Shown piece after piece: positions 7,832-15,349 of a stretch of 64,000 bases of DNA. A program made the translations under genes and the position numbers. Origin of the DNA: DATBSK01 sp964532485 (lineage in GTDB: Bacteria; Actinomycetota; Acidimicrobiia; IMCC26256; PALSA-555); the NCBI GenBank assembly GCA_964532485.1, contig CAZHKE010000002.1, forward strand, positions 62,001 to 126,000, in the 5' to 3' direction. Under the pieces are notes generated by a model that worked only from the letters and a program-made list of their open reading frames with translations, searched no databases and was not told where the DNA came from. Within the stretch, counting starts at the first letter, position 1; each line of letters starts with the position of its first letter.

Positions 7832-8116
7832 GTGACTCGGTTCGATGATCCGCAGCTCGCTGACGCCGCCCAGAGGCTCGCCCGTGCCGGGCGAGTCGTC
7901 GACGACCATGTGGTCGAGATCTCGACGACGGAGTCCCGGTGGGTGCTCGACCTCGCGCGGCGCCGCTTCCAGCGGTGTCGCCCCGACGGCGACTCCCGAC
8001 GCGCGCTCCGGTTCGGCCGCTGGTCGTCCTTCACCCGGGTCGACATCGACAACGGCTTTCTGGTCGTCGAACGAGCCTCGCGTCCGACGGTCCGGGCGCA
8101 GATGACCAACGGCTGA
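7832..8116 (+). CDS. small protein of unknown function
   Basis: 94 residues from GTG 7832. The sequence is soluble and rich in charged residues, with SRWVLDLARRRFQRC and RALRFGRWSSFTRVDI as the most distinctive stretches; no family is recognised. A weak -10-like hexamer (GAGCAT) lies six bases upstream of the GTG, the spacing seen for leaderless genes in this window, which mildly supports the start. The complementary strand at 8112-8219 carries a possible gene remnant that abuts its 3' end. The reading could still be spurious. Confidence 0.5.
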   Translation: MTRFDDPQLADAAQRLARAGRVVDDHVVEISTTESRWVLDLARRRFQRCRPDGDSRRALRFGRWSSFTRVDIDNGFLVVERASRPTVRAQMTNG

Positions 8117-8219
8117 CCTCCCGAGCGCTGCCGCGCGCCAGGTAGTCCCAGGCGAACGGCGTTGCACGATCCCGAGCCGCGGTCTCGAACCCCTCGAGGT
8201 CGGTGGGCAACCCGCTCAT
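8112..8219 (-). pseudogene. possible N-terminal remnant of an FMN-dependent alpha-hydroxy-acid dehydrogenase
   Basis: On the minus strand, starting at ATG 8219, about 36 residues read like the start of the lactate dehydrogenase / glycolate oxidase family: DLEGFETAARDR, then FAWDYLARGSAREVS, comparable with the family pattern D(F/Y)xxLAR..F.DY..GG..DE. The frame continues to about 8031 as unrelated Arg/Pro-rich sequence, and no flavin-binding part follows in any frame before the next gene. It is best read as a truncated relic, or as a chance resemblance. The region 8117-8304 otherwise holds only the promoter and leader for the next gene. Confidence 0.3.
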
Positions 8220-8304
8220 GTGAGGGCATCTTCGCGAACGGCCGCGGGCATGTGCCGCCCGTGGCCTCGGCCTATCGTGCGCTCGCCGACGAGAGAAGTG
8301 ACCG

Positions 8305-8784
8305 ATGGCCAGCCCCGAGACCAACATGGACATCGTCCAGCAGTTCTGGGACGCGCTGGCGGCCCGCGACTGGGAGCGGATGAAGGCGCTGCTGACCGAC
8401 GACGCGCACTACACCGACGTCGGCACACCCGGCCCCGGTGGCACCGGCCCCGAGGGCGTCATCCGGCGGCTCAAGATCGGCATCGAGCCGCTCTCGGCGT
8501 ACGAGCACCTGCCCGGCACGAACATGGTCGCCGGCGGCGACCTCGTCATGACCGAGCACACCGAGCGCTGGCGCTTCCGCACCGGCGAGGTGATCGACCA
8601 CTCGTTCGTGTCGGTCACCGAGCTGCGTGAGGGCAAGATCGCCCGCTGGCACGACTACTCGAACATCGCGAACATCACCGACAACGCACCGTCGTGGTGG
8701 CTCGAGCACATCATCAACGCCTCGGCCGAGACCGCGGATCCTGATGTGGCTCGCGAGGTAGGTTCCGGCCCCGACGATGGCTGA
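8305..8784 (+). CDS. SnoaL-like / limonene-epoxide-hydrolase-fold protein
   Basis: 159 residues. The pattern IVQQFWDALAARDWERMKALLTDDAHYTDVG and later HTERWRFRTGEVIDHSFVSV is typical of NTF2-like proteins of the SnoaL and limonene-1,2-epoxide hydrolase group, which bind small hydrophobic substrates in a cone-shaped barrel. Whether it hydrolyses epoxides or is a ketosteroid-isomerase-like protein cannot be decided here. A ribosome-binding sequence (GAGAGAAG) precedes the ATG. The gene overlaps the next methyltransferase by eight bases, so the two are probably one transcript and may share a lipid substrate. Confidence 0.75.
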   Translation: MASPETNMDIVQQFWDALAARDWERMKALLTDDAHYTDVGTPGPGGTGPEGVIRRLKIGIEPLSAYEHLPGTNMVAGGDLVMTEHTERWRFRTGEVIDHSFVSVTELREGKIARWHDYSNIANITDNAPSWWLEHIINASAETADPDVAREVGSGPDDG

Positions 8785-9682
8785 CCGCACCGACCTCGAC
8801 TTCACGTACTCGCTGATCGACCGCATCTTCCGGCTGAGCCTGGGGGAGATGGCCGACTTCAGCGGAGCCAAGTACGACGGCGACTTCTCGCTGACGCTCG
8901 AGCAGGCCCAGGCACGCAAGCACGACTACGTGTCCGAGCAGGTCGGCATCGGCCCGGACCGGCGCGTGCTCGATCTCGGTTGCGGCTGGGGTCCGATGCT
9001 CGACGTCGTCCGCCGGCGCGGCGGCACGGGGCTGGGGGTCACCCTCTCGTCCGCCCAGCTCGACGCCTGCCGGCGCAACGGCCTCGACGCGCACCTCGTC
9101 GACGCCCGGGCCGTGACCACCGAGACGTTCGGCGACTTCGATGCGGTGGTGAGCCTCGGTGCGTTCGAGCACTTCTGCTCGCCCGAGGAGTTCGAGGCCG
9201 GTCAGCAGGAGGAGATCTACGGGCGGCTCTTCGCCAACGTCGCCGGTCTGCTGCCCAACGAGGGACGCCTCTACCTCCAGACCATGGTGTTCGGGCGCAA
9301 CATGATCCCCATCGGCGAGGTCGACATCAACGCGCCGCGTGACTCCGACGCCTGGTACCTCGCCCTGCTCGGCCACCAGTTCCCGGGATCGTGCCTCCCG
9401 TTCGGACAGGAGCAGATCATCCGGAGTGCCGAACCGCACCTCCGCCTGGTCTCGAGCGAGAGCGGCCGCCTCGACTACGTCGAGACCATCAAGCAGTGGC
9501 GGAAGCGCTTCGGCGAGCCGAGCTTCCAGAAGACCCTCCTCAAGCTGCGGCTCGTCCCCAGATGGCTCACCAGCAGCGACTTCCGCCTCGCCTTCACCTC
9601 GGGCGTCAGCCCCAACAGCGTGTGCTTCGAGCGCGAGCTGCTCGATCACCATCGGCTGGTCTTCGAGAAGGCCCGTTCCTGA
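8777..9682 (+). CDS. cyclopropane-fatty-acid synthase-like SAM methyltransferase
   Basis: 301 residues. Motif I for S-adenosylmethionine binding is VLDLGCGWGPML near residues 60-70, followed by GVTLSSAQLD, a hallmark of the CFA/mycolic-acid cyclopropane synthase group. VSLGAFEHFCSPEEF resembles the family pattern ExxEH/FEH. The C-terminal half keeps the lipid-binding features of short actinobacterial versions. It likely modifies unsaturated acyl chains of membrane lipids; the next gene, a fatty-acid desaturase, would supply the double bonds. The ATG at 8777 overlaps the upstream gene. Confidence 0.8.
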   Translation: MADRTDLDFTYSLIDRIFRLSLGEMADFSGAKYDGDFSLTLEQAQARKHDYVSEQVGIGPDRRVLDLGCGWGPMLDVVRRRGGTGLGVTLSSAQLDACRRNGLDAHLVDARAVTTETFGDFDAVVSLGAFEHFCSPEEFEAGQQEEIYGRLFANVAGLLPNEGRLYLQTMVFGRNMIPIGEVDINAPRDSDAWYLALLGHQFPGSCLPFGQEQIIRSAEPHLRLVSSESGRLDYVETIKQWRKRFGEPSFQKTLLKLRLVPRWLTSSDFRLAFTSGVSPNSVCFERELLDHHRLVFEKARS

Positions 9683-9731
9683 GAATCGCGCCAACTCTCG
9701 GCCCGTGTCGTCCCGATCGACCGCTTTTCAG

Positions 9732-9750
9732 TTAGGGTAACCGAACCTGC
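9732..9750 (+). promoter_or_regulatory. promoter-like or iron-box-like sequence before the desaturase
   Basis: TTAGGGTAACCGAACCTGC matches the recalled DtxR/IdeR consensus TTAGGTTAGGCTAACCTAA at 13 of 19 positions, but is only weakly palindromic. TAGGGT within it could simply be a -10 box. It lies 23 bases before the desaturase GTG. Treat as a candidate only. Confidence 0.3.
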
Positions 9751-9772
9751 TTGATCCGTTCCAAGGGGACCC

Positions 9773-10819
9773 GTGACCTCACAGCTGAACCAAGCGCAAG
9801 ACGCGACCGTCGACGACGAGTCGTCGCACGACGGGCTCGACCGCCATGCTCGGCCGCACTTGGGCCGGAGCCTGCTGGCGCTGGCGACGTCGGTCGTGCC
9901 GTTCCTCGCGCTGTGGGTCGCGATGTACCTGGCGCTCGACGTGTCGTACCTGCTCACGCTGGTGCTGGCGGTGCCGACCGCCGGATTCCTCGTGCGGACC
10001 TACATCATGTTCCACGACTGCGCTCACGGCTCGTTGATGCCGGGTCGCCGCTCCAACGCCTACGTCGGTTCGGCGCTCGCGCTCCTCGTCGCCACGCCGT
10101 TCGCACGCTGGCGCTACGAGCACACGATGCACCATGCGACGGCAGGCGACCTCGATCGGCGCGGAGTCGGGGACGTGCCGACGATCACGCTCGCCGAGTA
10201 CGACGCGATGTCGCGGGGTGGGCGCTTCGGCTACCGCCTGTTCCGCAACCCGCTCGTCATGTTCGGGCTCGGCCCGATCTGGGGCATGCTGATCGAGCCG
10301 CGCATCGCCAAGCCGTCGATGCGGCCGCGGGTCAAGCGCAGTGTCTGGGTCACCAACCTGTCGCTCCTGCTCCTCGTCGGTGGGCTGTGCTGGTGGTTGG
10401 GCTGGCAGGAGTTCCTGATGGTGGAGGGGCCGCTCGTGCTGCTCGCCGGCGGCGCCGGGATCTGGCTCTTCTACGTGCAGCACCAGTTCGACGACACGTA
10501 CTGGAAGCGGACCGAGGACTGGACCTTCGCCGACGCCGCGCTGCACGGCAGCTCGTACCTGCGGCTCCCCAAGGTGCTGCAGTTCTTCTCGGGCAGCATC
10601 GGGCTCCACCACGTCCACCACCTGAACCCGAAGATCCCGAACTACCGGCTCCAGGGCGCCCACGACCAGAACGAGATCTTCCACGCCGTGCCACGCCAGA
10701 CCTTCTGGAAGGGGCTGCGCGCGACCCGCCTCAAGGTCTGGGACGAGCGGGGCCAGCGGCTCGTCACGTGGGCAGAGCGCCGGCGGTCTCGAGCTCCGTT
10801 GGCGAAGGTCTCCGGGTAG
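9773..10819 (+). CDS. membrane fatty-acid desaturase
   Basis: 348 residues with three histidine boxes of membrane di-iron desaturases: HDCAH near residue 82, HTMHH near 120 and HHVHH near 280. Four or more hydrophobic segments are visible (about 30-75 and 185-235). The enzyme inserts a double bond into acyl chains at the cytoplasmic membrane using O2 and reducing equivalents. The GTG start at 9773 is supported by AAGGGGA seven bases upstream. It sits after a cyclopropane-synthase-like gene, consistent with membrane-lipid tailoring. Regulation by iron is conceivable because the enzyme needs two irons and an imperfect iron box lies upstream. Confidence 0.9.
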   Translation: MTSQLNQAQDATVDDESSHDGLDRHARPHLGRSLLALATSVVPFLALWVAMYLALDVSYLLTLVLAVPTAGFLVRTYIMFHDCAHGSLMPGRRSNAYVGSALALLVATPFARWRYEHTMHHATAGDLDRRGVGDVPTITLAEYDAMSRGGRFGYRLFRNPLVMFGLGPIWGMLIEPRIAKPSMRPRVKRSVWVTNLSLLLLVGGLCWWLGWQEFLMVEGPLVLLAGGAGIWLFYVQHQFDDTYWKRTEDWTFADAALHGSSYLRLPKVLQFFSGSIGLHHVHHLNPKIPNYRLQGAHDQNEIFHAVPRQTFWKGLRATRLKVWDERGQRLVTWAERRRSRAPLAKVSG

Positions 10820-10852
10820 GCGCCGGCTGCTCCTGAGCGAACCGCAAGACGG

Positions 10853-10858
10853 TACGAT
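10853..10858 (+). promoter_or_regulatory. -10 box (TACGAT) of a leaderless promoter
   Basis: TACGAT ends seven bases before the GTG of the DUF35 gene, and there is no Shine-Dalgarno sequence between. Transcription would begin at or next to the start codon. Confidence 0.6.
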
Positions 10859-10865
10859 TCGGTCA

Positions 10866-11258
10866 GTGGCGAAGCAGATCCCCCTGGTCGACTACCTCGC
10901 GCTCGGCCCGCAGCCGCATCTGGTCGCGCACGAGTGCACGAGCTGCGGCGCGCGGTTCTTCGACCGTCGCAACGCGTGCGCCTCGTGCTTCGAGACCACC
11001 TTCAAGGACGTCGACGTGCCCACCGACGGCGTCCTCGAGTCGTTCACGATCGTCTCCTTCGCCGCGCCGGGTGTCCCGGTGCCGTTCGTCGCGGGCGTCA
11101 TCGACTGCGACGGCACGAGCGTCCGGGCGAACGTCATCAACACCGAGCCCGACCCCGAGCACGTGAAGCTCGGCATGAAGGTGAAGCTGGCCACCCACGT
11201 GGTGGGCACCGACGACGAAGGCACCGAGGCCGTCGGCTTCGGCTTCGAGCCGCGCTGA
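10866..11258 (+). CDS. DUF35 zinc-ribbon / OB-fold acyl-CoA-associated protein
   Basis: 130 residues. The N-terminal rubredoxin-like zinc ribbon has CTSCG and CASC (about residues 24-41), followed by an OB fold (FTIVSFAAPGVPVPFVAGVIDCDG). DUF35 proteins pair with thiolase-fold enzymes or acyl-CoA hydratases/dehydrogenases; the thiolase gene begins 27 bases downstream, giving a standard two-subunit set. In actinobacteria such pairs serve sterol side-chain or isoprenoid breakdown, but the substrate here is not shown. The GTG start sits behind a TACGAT box, so the transcript is probably leaderless. Confidence 0.88.
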   Translation: MAKQIPLVDYLALGPQPHLVAHECTSCGARFFDRRNACASCFETTFKDVDVPTDGVLESFTIVSFAAPGVPVPFVAGVIDCDGTSVRANVINTEPDPEHVKLGMKVKLATHVVGTDDEGTEAVGFGFEPR

Positions 11259-11285
11259 GCGCGGCACCACGAGACAGGAGACACC

Positions 11286-12491
11286 GTGGCTGAGAACGTC
11301 TGGATCCTCGGGATCTACATGACGAAGTTCGGGAAGCACCCCGACCAGGACACGGTCGACCTCGCATCCGAGGCAGCCATGGCCGCGCTCGACGACGCGG
11401 GCGTCTCCATGCGGGAGATGGGCATCCTGGCGGCCGGCAACCTCATGGGTGGCGGGCTGGGCATCGGGCAGGCGATCCAGAAGCAGATCGGTCAGACGGG
11501 CATCCCCGTCTACAACGTGTCGAACGCCTGCGCGACGGGCGCGACTGCGCTGCGCACCGCGGTCATGGCCGTCAAGGCCGGCGAGGCCGACTACGGGCTC
11601 GCGGTCGGCGTCGAGAAGCTCTCCGGCGCCGGGCTGCTCGCCGGCGGCGCTCGAAAGAGCGAGGAGAACGTCTACACGCCGTCGGGTCGGTACGGGGCGG
11701 TTGCGCCCGTCGACGGCCGGATCGGCACCGAGACGATGCCGGGCGTCTTCGCGCAGGTCGGCATGCAGTACCTGTACCAGCACCAGTACGCCGACGCGCC
11801 GTTCCAGCTCTTCGCTCGCATCAGCGAGAAGAACCACTCGCACTCCACGCTGAACCCTCTCGCGGCCTACCAGAAGAAGATGTCAGCCGAGGAGATCATG
11901 AACGACGTCATGATCGCCTACCCGAACACGCGGCCGATGTGCTCGGCGAACTGCGACGGCGCCGCCGCCGCGGTCGTCGTGAGCGACGCCGCGCTCAAGA
12001 GGCTCTCGAAGGAGCAGCAGAAGCGCGCCGTCAAGGTGTCGGCGTCGATCCTCACGACCGACCCGTGGGAAGAGGCGTGCCAGGTGCTGCCCGACGTCAA
12101 CACGCTCACGCGCAACGCGGCCGAGCAGGCGTACGAGCAAGCGGGCGTCGGCCCGGCCGACCTCGATCTCGTCGAGCTGCACGACTGCTTCGCGACGGCA
12201 GAGCTCGTCCACTACGACAACCTGAAGCTGTGTGAGCCGGGCGGCGCGACCGACCTCTTCGAGTCGGGGGCGACCTGGCGTGACGGCACGACGCCGGTCA
12301 ACGTGTCGGGCGGGCTCGAGTCGAAGGGCCACCCGATCGCGGCCACCGGCATCGCGAACGTCTGGGAGGTCTGCACGCACCTGCGCGGCGAGGGCGGCGA
12401 CCGTCAGATCGACGGTGCGAAGGTCGGCCTCGCCCACGTGATCGGGCTCGGCTCGGCGTGTGGCGTGCACATCCTCGAGAAGGCCGCCTGA
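11286..12491 (+). CDS. thiolase-superfamily acetyl-CoA acetyltransferase (SCP2/lipid-transfer type)
   Basis: 401 residues. The nucleophilic Cys is in NACATGATAL near residue 80. The His in SKGHPIAATG and the Cys in GSACGVHILE complete the thiolase active-site set, so this is more likely a true thiolase than an aldolase-type relative. Family members cleave 3-ketoacyl-CoA or condense acyl-CoAs. A good ribosome-binding sequence (ACAGGAG) precedes the GTG. It is the partner of the preceding DUF35 protein. The lack of other beta-oxidation genes next to it leaves the pathway open; an acyl-CoA synthetase and an enoyl-CoA hydratase lie elsewhere in the window. Confidence 0.9.
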   Translation: MAENVWILGIYMTKFGKHPDQDTVDLASEAAMAALDDAGVSMREMGILAAGNLMGGGLGIGQAIQKQIGQTGIPVYNVSNACATGATALRTAVMAVKAGEADYGLAVGVEKLSGAGLLAGGARKSEENVYTPSGRYGAVAPVDGRIGTETMPGVFAQVGMQYLYQHQYADAPFQLFARISEKNHSHSTLNPLAAYQKKMSAEEIMNDVMIAYPNTRPMCSANCDGAAAAVVVSDAALKRLSKEQQKRAVKVSASILTTDPWEEACQVLPDVNTLTRNAAEQAYEQAGVGPADLDLVELHDCFATAELVHYDNLKLCEPGGATDLFESGATWRDGTTPVNVSGGLESKGHPIAATGIANVWEVCTHLRGEGGDRQIDGAKVGLAHVIGLGSACGVHILEKAA

Positions 12492-12541
12492 CGCGACGGG
12501 AGACCTGCGCGACCCGTCGCGACCAGGCCAGACTGGGGCCG

Positions 12542-13159
12542 ATGGGCTTCTACGAGGACCAGTTCCTCCCGCGCTGCGTCAACGTGCTCCTGAACAACCG
12601 CCAGTTCCGAAGGATGCGCGCCCGAGTCGCCGGCGACCTGTCGGGGGAGGTGCTCGAGGTCGGGTTCGGCTCCGGGCTCAACGTGCCCTACTACCCGACG
12701 TCGGTGACGAGGGTGCTCGCGGTCGATCCGGCGACGGTCGGCCGCAAGCTCGCCGCGAAGCGCGTCGAGGAGAGCCCCGTCCCGGTGGAGTACGTCGGGC
12801 TCGAGGGTGAGGCGCTGCCGCTCGAGGACGCGAGCGTCGACCACGCGCTGACGACGTGGACGCTCTGCACGATCCCGGACGTCCACCGCGCGCTGCTCGA
12901 GATGCGACGCGTCCTGCGACCGGGCGGCGCGCTGCACTTCATCGAGCACGGTCGGGCATCCGACGAGAACGTTGCTCGTCGCCAGGATCGGTTCACGCCG
13001 CTGCAGCGGCGCATCGCCGGTGGGTGCCATCTCAACCGCCCGATCGATCAGCTCGTGAGCGACGCGGGATTCACGACGACGCGGCTCGATCGCTACTCGG
13101 TCAAGGGCCCCAAGATCATGAGCTCGATGTACGAGGGCGTCGCGGTCGCGCCGTCGTAG
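12542..13159 (+). CDS. SAM-dependent methyltransferase (class I, UbiE/METTL7-like)
   Basis: 205 residues from ATG 12542; an open frame upstream lacks a convincing start. SAM-binding motif VLEVGFGSGLNVPYY, then LAVDPA, GEALPLEDASVDHALTTWTLCTI and the post-motif VLRPGGALHFIEHG are all typical of small methyltransferases acting on lipids or quinones. It follows the thiolase by 50 bases on the same strand and converges with an unknown gene on the other strand only eight bases away. The substrate cannot be assigned. Confidence 0.85.
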   Translation: MGFYEDQFLPRCVNVLLNNRQFRRMRARVAGDLSGEVLEVGFGSGLNVPYYPTSVTRVLAVDPATVGRKLAAKRVEESPVPVEYVGLEGEALPLEDASVDHALTTWTLCTIPDVHRALLEMRRVLRPGGALHFIEHGRASDENVARRQDRFTPLQRRIAGGCHLNRPIDQLVSDAGFTTTRLDRYSVKGPKIMSSMYEGVAVAPS

Positions 13160-13167
13160 CGTGCGAG

Positions 13168-14364
13168 TCAGACGGCTCGCTCCTCACGGCGCAGTCGCGC
13201 CGCGAAGGCGCTGACCGCAGCGGCGGCGCGCGCGACGTCGGCGACCGCATGTCCGACGGCCGTGTCGAAGTCGCCGCTCGCCGGGCCGCGCCACACCACC
13301 GAGCTGAGCCGGCCCTGGGCGTCGAGCTGCCTGCTCACCTCGAGGAGGGTGCGCACCAGATCGTCGGCCTCCCGGGCTGCCTCCTGGAGGCGGACCGATT
13401 GCGCGGACCGCTTGCTCGCCTTCCACCATACGATCCCCCGCATCGGCTGCGCGTCGGTGTCGAACGACGAGCCGTACGGTCCCTGGTTCCGGCGGCTGAG
13501 CCGATACCGAACCCAATCGGCGATGTGCTGGAGGAGGCGGAGGCGCGACGGCGCCGCCCGCTCGAGCTGGATGAACGTCGTGTGGTGAGGCCCGGGGCCG
13601 AACAGCGCCTCGTGGACGAACTTCCCCTTGAGCCCGTACTGCTGGCCGTACACGGGGCGCATGTGAGCGTCTTCGAGGCGCGCCCGCGCCGCCTCGAGCC
13701 AGGCCGGTCCGCGGCCGAGGCGGTGGTCGTCGGGGTGGTAGTGACTCGACGTTCGGGGCGTCGCACCGGCCAGCGAGCACCAGCGCTTCAGCAGCCGATG
13801 GCCGGGAAGCAGCAGGTGGCCGCCCTCGAGCAGGCGCACGAGCTGATCGTGCGTCAGCCCGGTCGCGACCAGATCCGCGAGGAGCGTGAGCTCGGACTGG
13901 GTCGCACGGGGGAGGCGAGCACGACAGCGGTCACCGCCATCCCCGGGGAGGTCGTCGGCGACGTCGGCGACGAGACGTACGACCTCGTCGAACGCGGGCG
14001 AGCGCGAGTCGGTGAGCTGCTCGGGTCGCGCGCGGTGGCGGAAGAGGCTGCCCGCCGCGAACTCGTCGCCACGAGCATGCGCACCCGACGCACGATCGAG
14101 CTCGGTGGCCAGCCGCTCGATCTCCTCACGACTGTCCGCGATCTGCGCATCCGCGCTCTCACCGAGACCACGCAGGTCGCCCGCCGACGCGGTGCTGCTG
14201 CTGGACTTCGTGGCGGCGGCCACCGCGTTGAGCAGTCGCGGCGTCCCGGTCGCGAGGGCATCGGCCTGCGCGTGCAGCCATGCGACCCTCTCCGCCAGGG
14301 TGTCGTGCTCGGCGTCGCGCCGCTCGGCGGCGGACCCGCCGCCCGCGGGTTCGCCCCGCGCCAT
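13168..14364 (-). CDS. conserved-looking protein of unknown function
   Basis: 398 residues from ATG 14364. I do not recognise the family. The N-terminal half is helical and rich in Ala, Glu and Arg, with likely coiled coil (ESADAQIADSREEIERLATEL). The middle has motifs that look conserved: SHYHPDDHRLGRGPAWLE, MRPVYGQQYGLKGKFVHEALFGPGPHHTTFIQLER and DWVRYRLSRRNQGPYGSSFD. The density of His, Asp and Tyr suggests an enzyme or nucleic-acid-related protein, but no function is proposed. Its ATG follows the stop of a tiny upstream reading frame by one base (TGA-G-ATG), implying coupling. Long frames on the opposite strand here are shadows. Confidence 0.7.
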   Translation of the reverse strand: MARGEPAGGGSAAERRDAEHDTLAERVAWLHAQADALATGTPRLLNAVAAATKSSSSTASAGDLRGLGESADAQIADSREEIERLATELDRASGAHARGDEFAAGSLFRHRARPEQLTDSRSPAFDEVVRLVADVADDLPGDGGDRCRARLPRATQSELTLLADLVATGLTHDQLVRLLEGGHLLLPGHRLLKRWCSLAGATPRTSSHYHPDDHRLGRGPAWLEAARARLEDAHMRPVYGQQYGLKGKFVHEALFGPGPHHTTFIQLERAAPSRLRLLQHIADWVRYRLSRRNQGPYGSSFDTDAQPMRGIVWWKASKRSAQSVRLQEAAREADDLVRTLLEVSRQLDAQGRLSSVVWRGPASGDFDTAVGHAVADVARAAAAVSAFAARLRREERAV

Positions 14365-14365
14365 C

Positions 14366-14497
14366 TCAGGCGGTCGTCGACCAGGGGCTGATCGGGCGCT
14401 CCATCGGCTCACCGTCGATGACGTGGTCGGCGCGCTCGGCGTAGCAGCAGATCCGTCCGGCGATCGCGTCGCGGGTCGTGGCGCACCTCGATCGCAT
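14366..14497 (-). CDS. tiny Cys-containing protein coupled to the unknown gene
   Basis: 43 residues from ATG 14497, with GRICCYAERADHVIDGEP in the centre and Cys at positions 5, 18 and 19. The stop lies one base before the ATG of the 398-residue gene, the compact spacing used by real genes here. A TACGCT box lies 17 bases upstream of the ATG. It is divergent from the DUF2277 gene. The family is unknown, and a frameshifted or spurious frame is possible. Confidence 0.4.
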   Translation of the reverse strand: MRSRCATTRDAIAGRICCYAERADHVIDGEPMERPISPWSTTA

Positions 14498-14527
14498 GCC
14501 CCCGCACGAGCCCCAGCGTAGAGGCCG

Positions 14528-14533
14528 TAGCCT
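14528..14533 (+). promoter_or_regulatory. -10 box (TAGCCT) of a leaderless promoter
   Basis: TAGCCT is followed by six bases and then the ATG of the DUF2277 gene; no ribosome-binding sequence intervenes. Confidence 0.6.
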
Positions 14534-14539
14534 GGGGCC

Positions 14540-14818
14540 ATGTGCCGAAACATCACCGAGCTGCGCGGTCTCGAGCCCCCCGCCACCCGCGAGGAGATCG
14601 AGGCCGCGGCCCGTCAGTACGTGCGCAAGGTCTCGGGCGTCGCGAAGCCGAAGGGCGAGGTCGCCGATGCGCTCGACGCCGCCGCGCTCGAGATCGCGGG
14701 GATCACCGAGCGTGTGCTCGCCGAGCTGCCGGCCCGGAGACGACCGCCGCCGACGCTGCCGCCGCTGCGCCGACCGGAGGTGCGAGACCGCATGGGGCTG
14801 GCCCCGTTCCGGGCCTAG
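14540..14818 (+). CDS. DUF2277 family protein
   Basis: 92 residues starting MCRNITELRG, followed by PPATREEIEAAARQYVRKVSG. This N-terminus, with an early Cys, is diagnostic of DUF2277, a small actinobacterial and proteobacterial family of unknown role. The C-terminal part is Pro/Arg-rich and less conserved. It probably starts from a leaderless transcript (TAGCCT six bases upstream). The flavin-reductase gene starts three bases after its stop, so the two are likely one operon. Confidence 0.9.
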   Translation: MCRNITELRGLEPPATREEIEAAARQYVRKVSGVAKPKGEVADALDAAALEIAGITERVLAELPARRRPPPTLPPLRRPEVRDRMGLAPFRA

Positions 14819-14821
14819 CGG

Positions 14822-15319
14822 ATGGCTCTCGACGACGAGCTCCTCAACAAGGTCACCTGGAAGATCCCGAACGCGCTCGCGCTCGTGGGGTCGCGCGCCG
14901 GCGAGACCCGCAACGCCATGACCACGAGCTGGATCACCCAGCTGTCGATGGAGCCGGTCCTCATCGGCGTCGGTGTCGACAACGACGCGGTGACGCACCG
15001 CCTCATCACGGAGGGCGGTTCGTTCACCGTCAACCTGTGGAGCGCCGATGACACAAGGGTCTTCGTCAAGTTCTCGAAGCCGGCCGACGACGACGGGTCG
15101 AGCCTGAACGGCCGGGCGGTGCGCCCCGCGACGACCGGCGCGCCGGTCTTCGAGGAGGCGATCGCCTGGGTCGACTGCGAGGTGCGCCACACGCTCGACC
15201 TCGGGACGCACACGCTCTTCGTGGGCGAGGTCGTCGACGCAGCCATCAGCGACGACGAGGCGCACGCGGCGTCGATGAGCGACACGAGGATGAAGTACGG
15301 CGGCGTCAAACGCCACTGA
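14822..15319 (+). CDS. flavin reductase-like FMN-binding protein
   Basis: 165 residues. The split-barrel flavin reductase pattern is visible: ALALVGSRAGETRNAMTTSWITQLSMEPVLIGVGVD near residues 20-55, then GGSFTVNLWS. These proteins bind FMN or FAD and reduce it with NAD(P)H, often feeding a monooxygenase. No monooxygenase is adjacent, though two P450s and an FAD oxidoreductase lie within 10 kb. It begins three bases after the DUF2277 stop, and an SDR gene follows after 30 bases. Confidence 0.85.
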   Translation: MALDDELLNKVTWKIPNALALVGSRAGETRNAMTTSWITQLSMEPVLIGVGVDNDAVTHRLITEGGSFTVNLWSADDTRVFVKFSKPADDDGSSLNGRAVRPATTGAPVFEEAIAWVDCEVRHTLDLGTHTLFVGEVVDAAISDDEAHAASMSDTRMKYGGVKRH

Positions 15320-15349
15320 GCCGATGCGAGCCTGACGCGGCGCGACGCG

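Noticed and set aside
12856..14391. A 511-residue plus-strand open frame over the unknown minus-strand gene
   Set aside because: Its translation is Arg/Pro/Ala-rich without fold-like patterns, while the minus-strand frame shows ordered motifs and start coupling. High-GC DNA gives long antisense frames.
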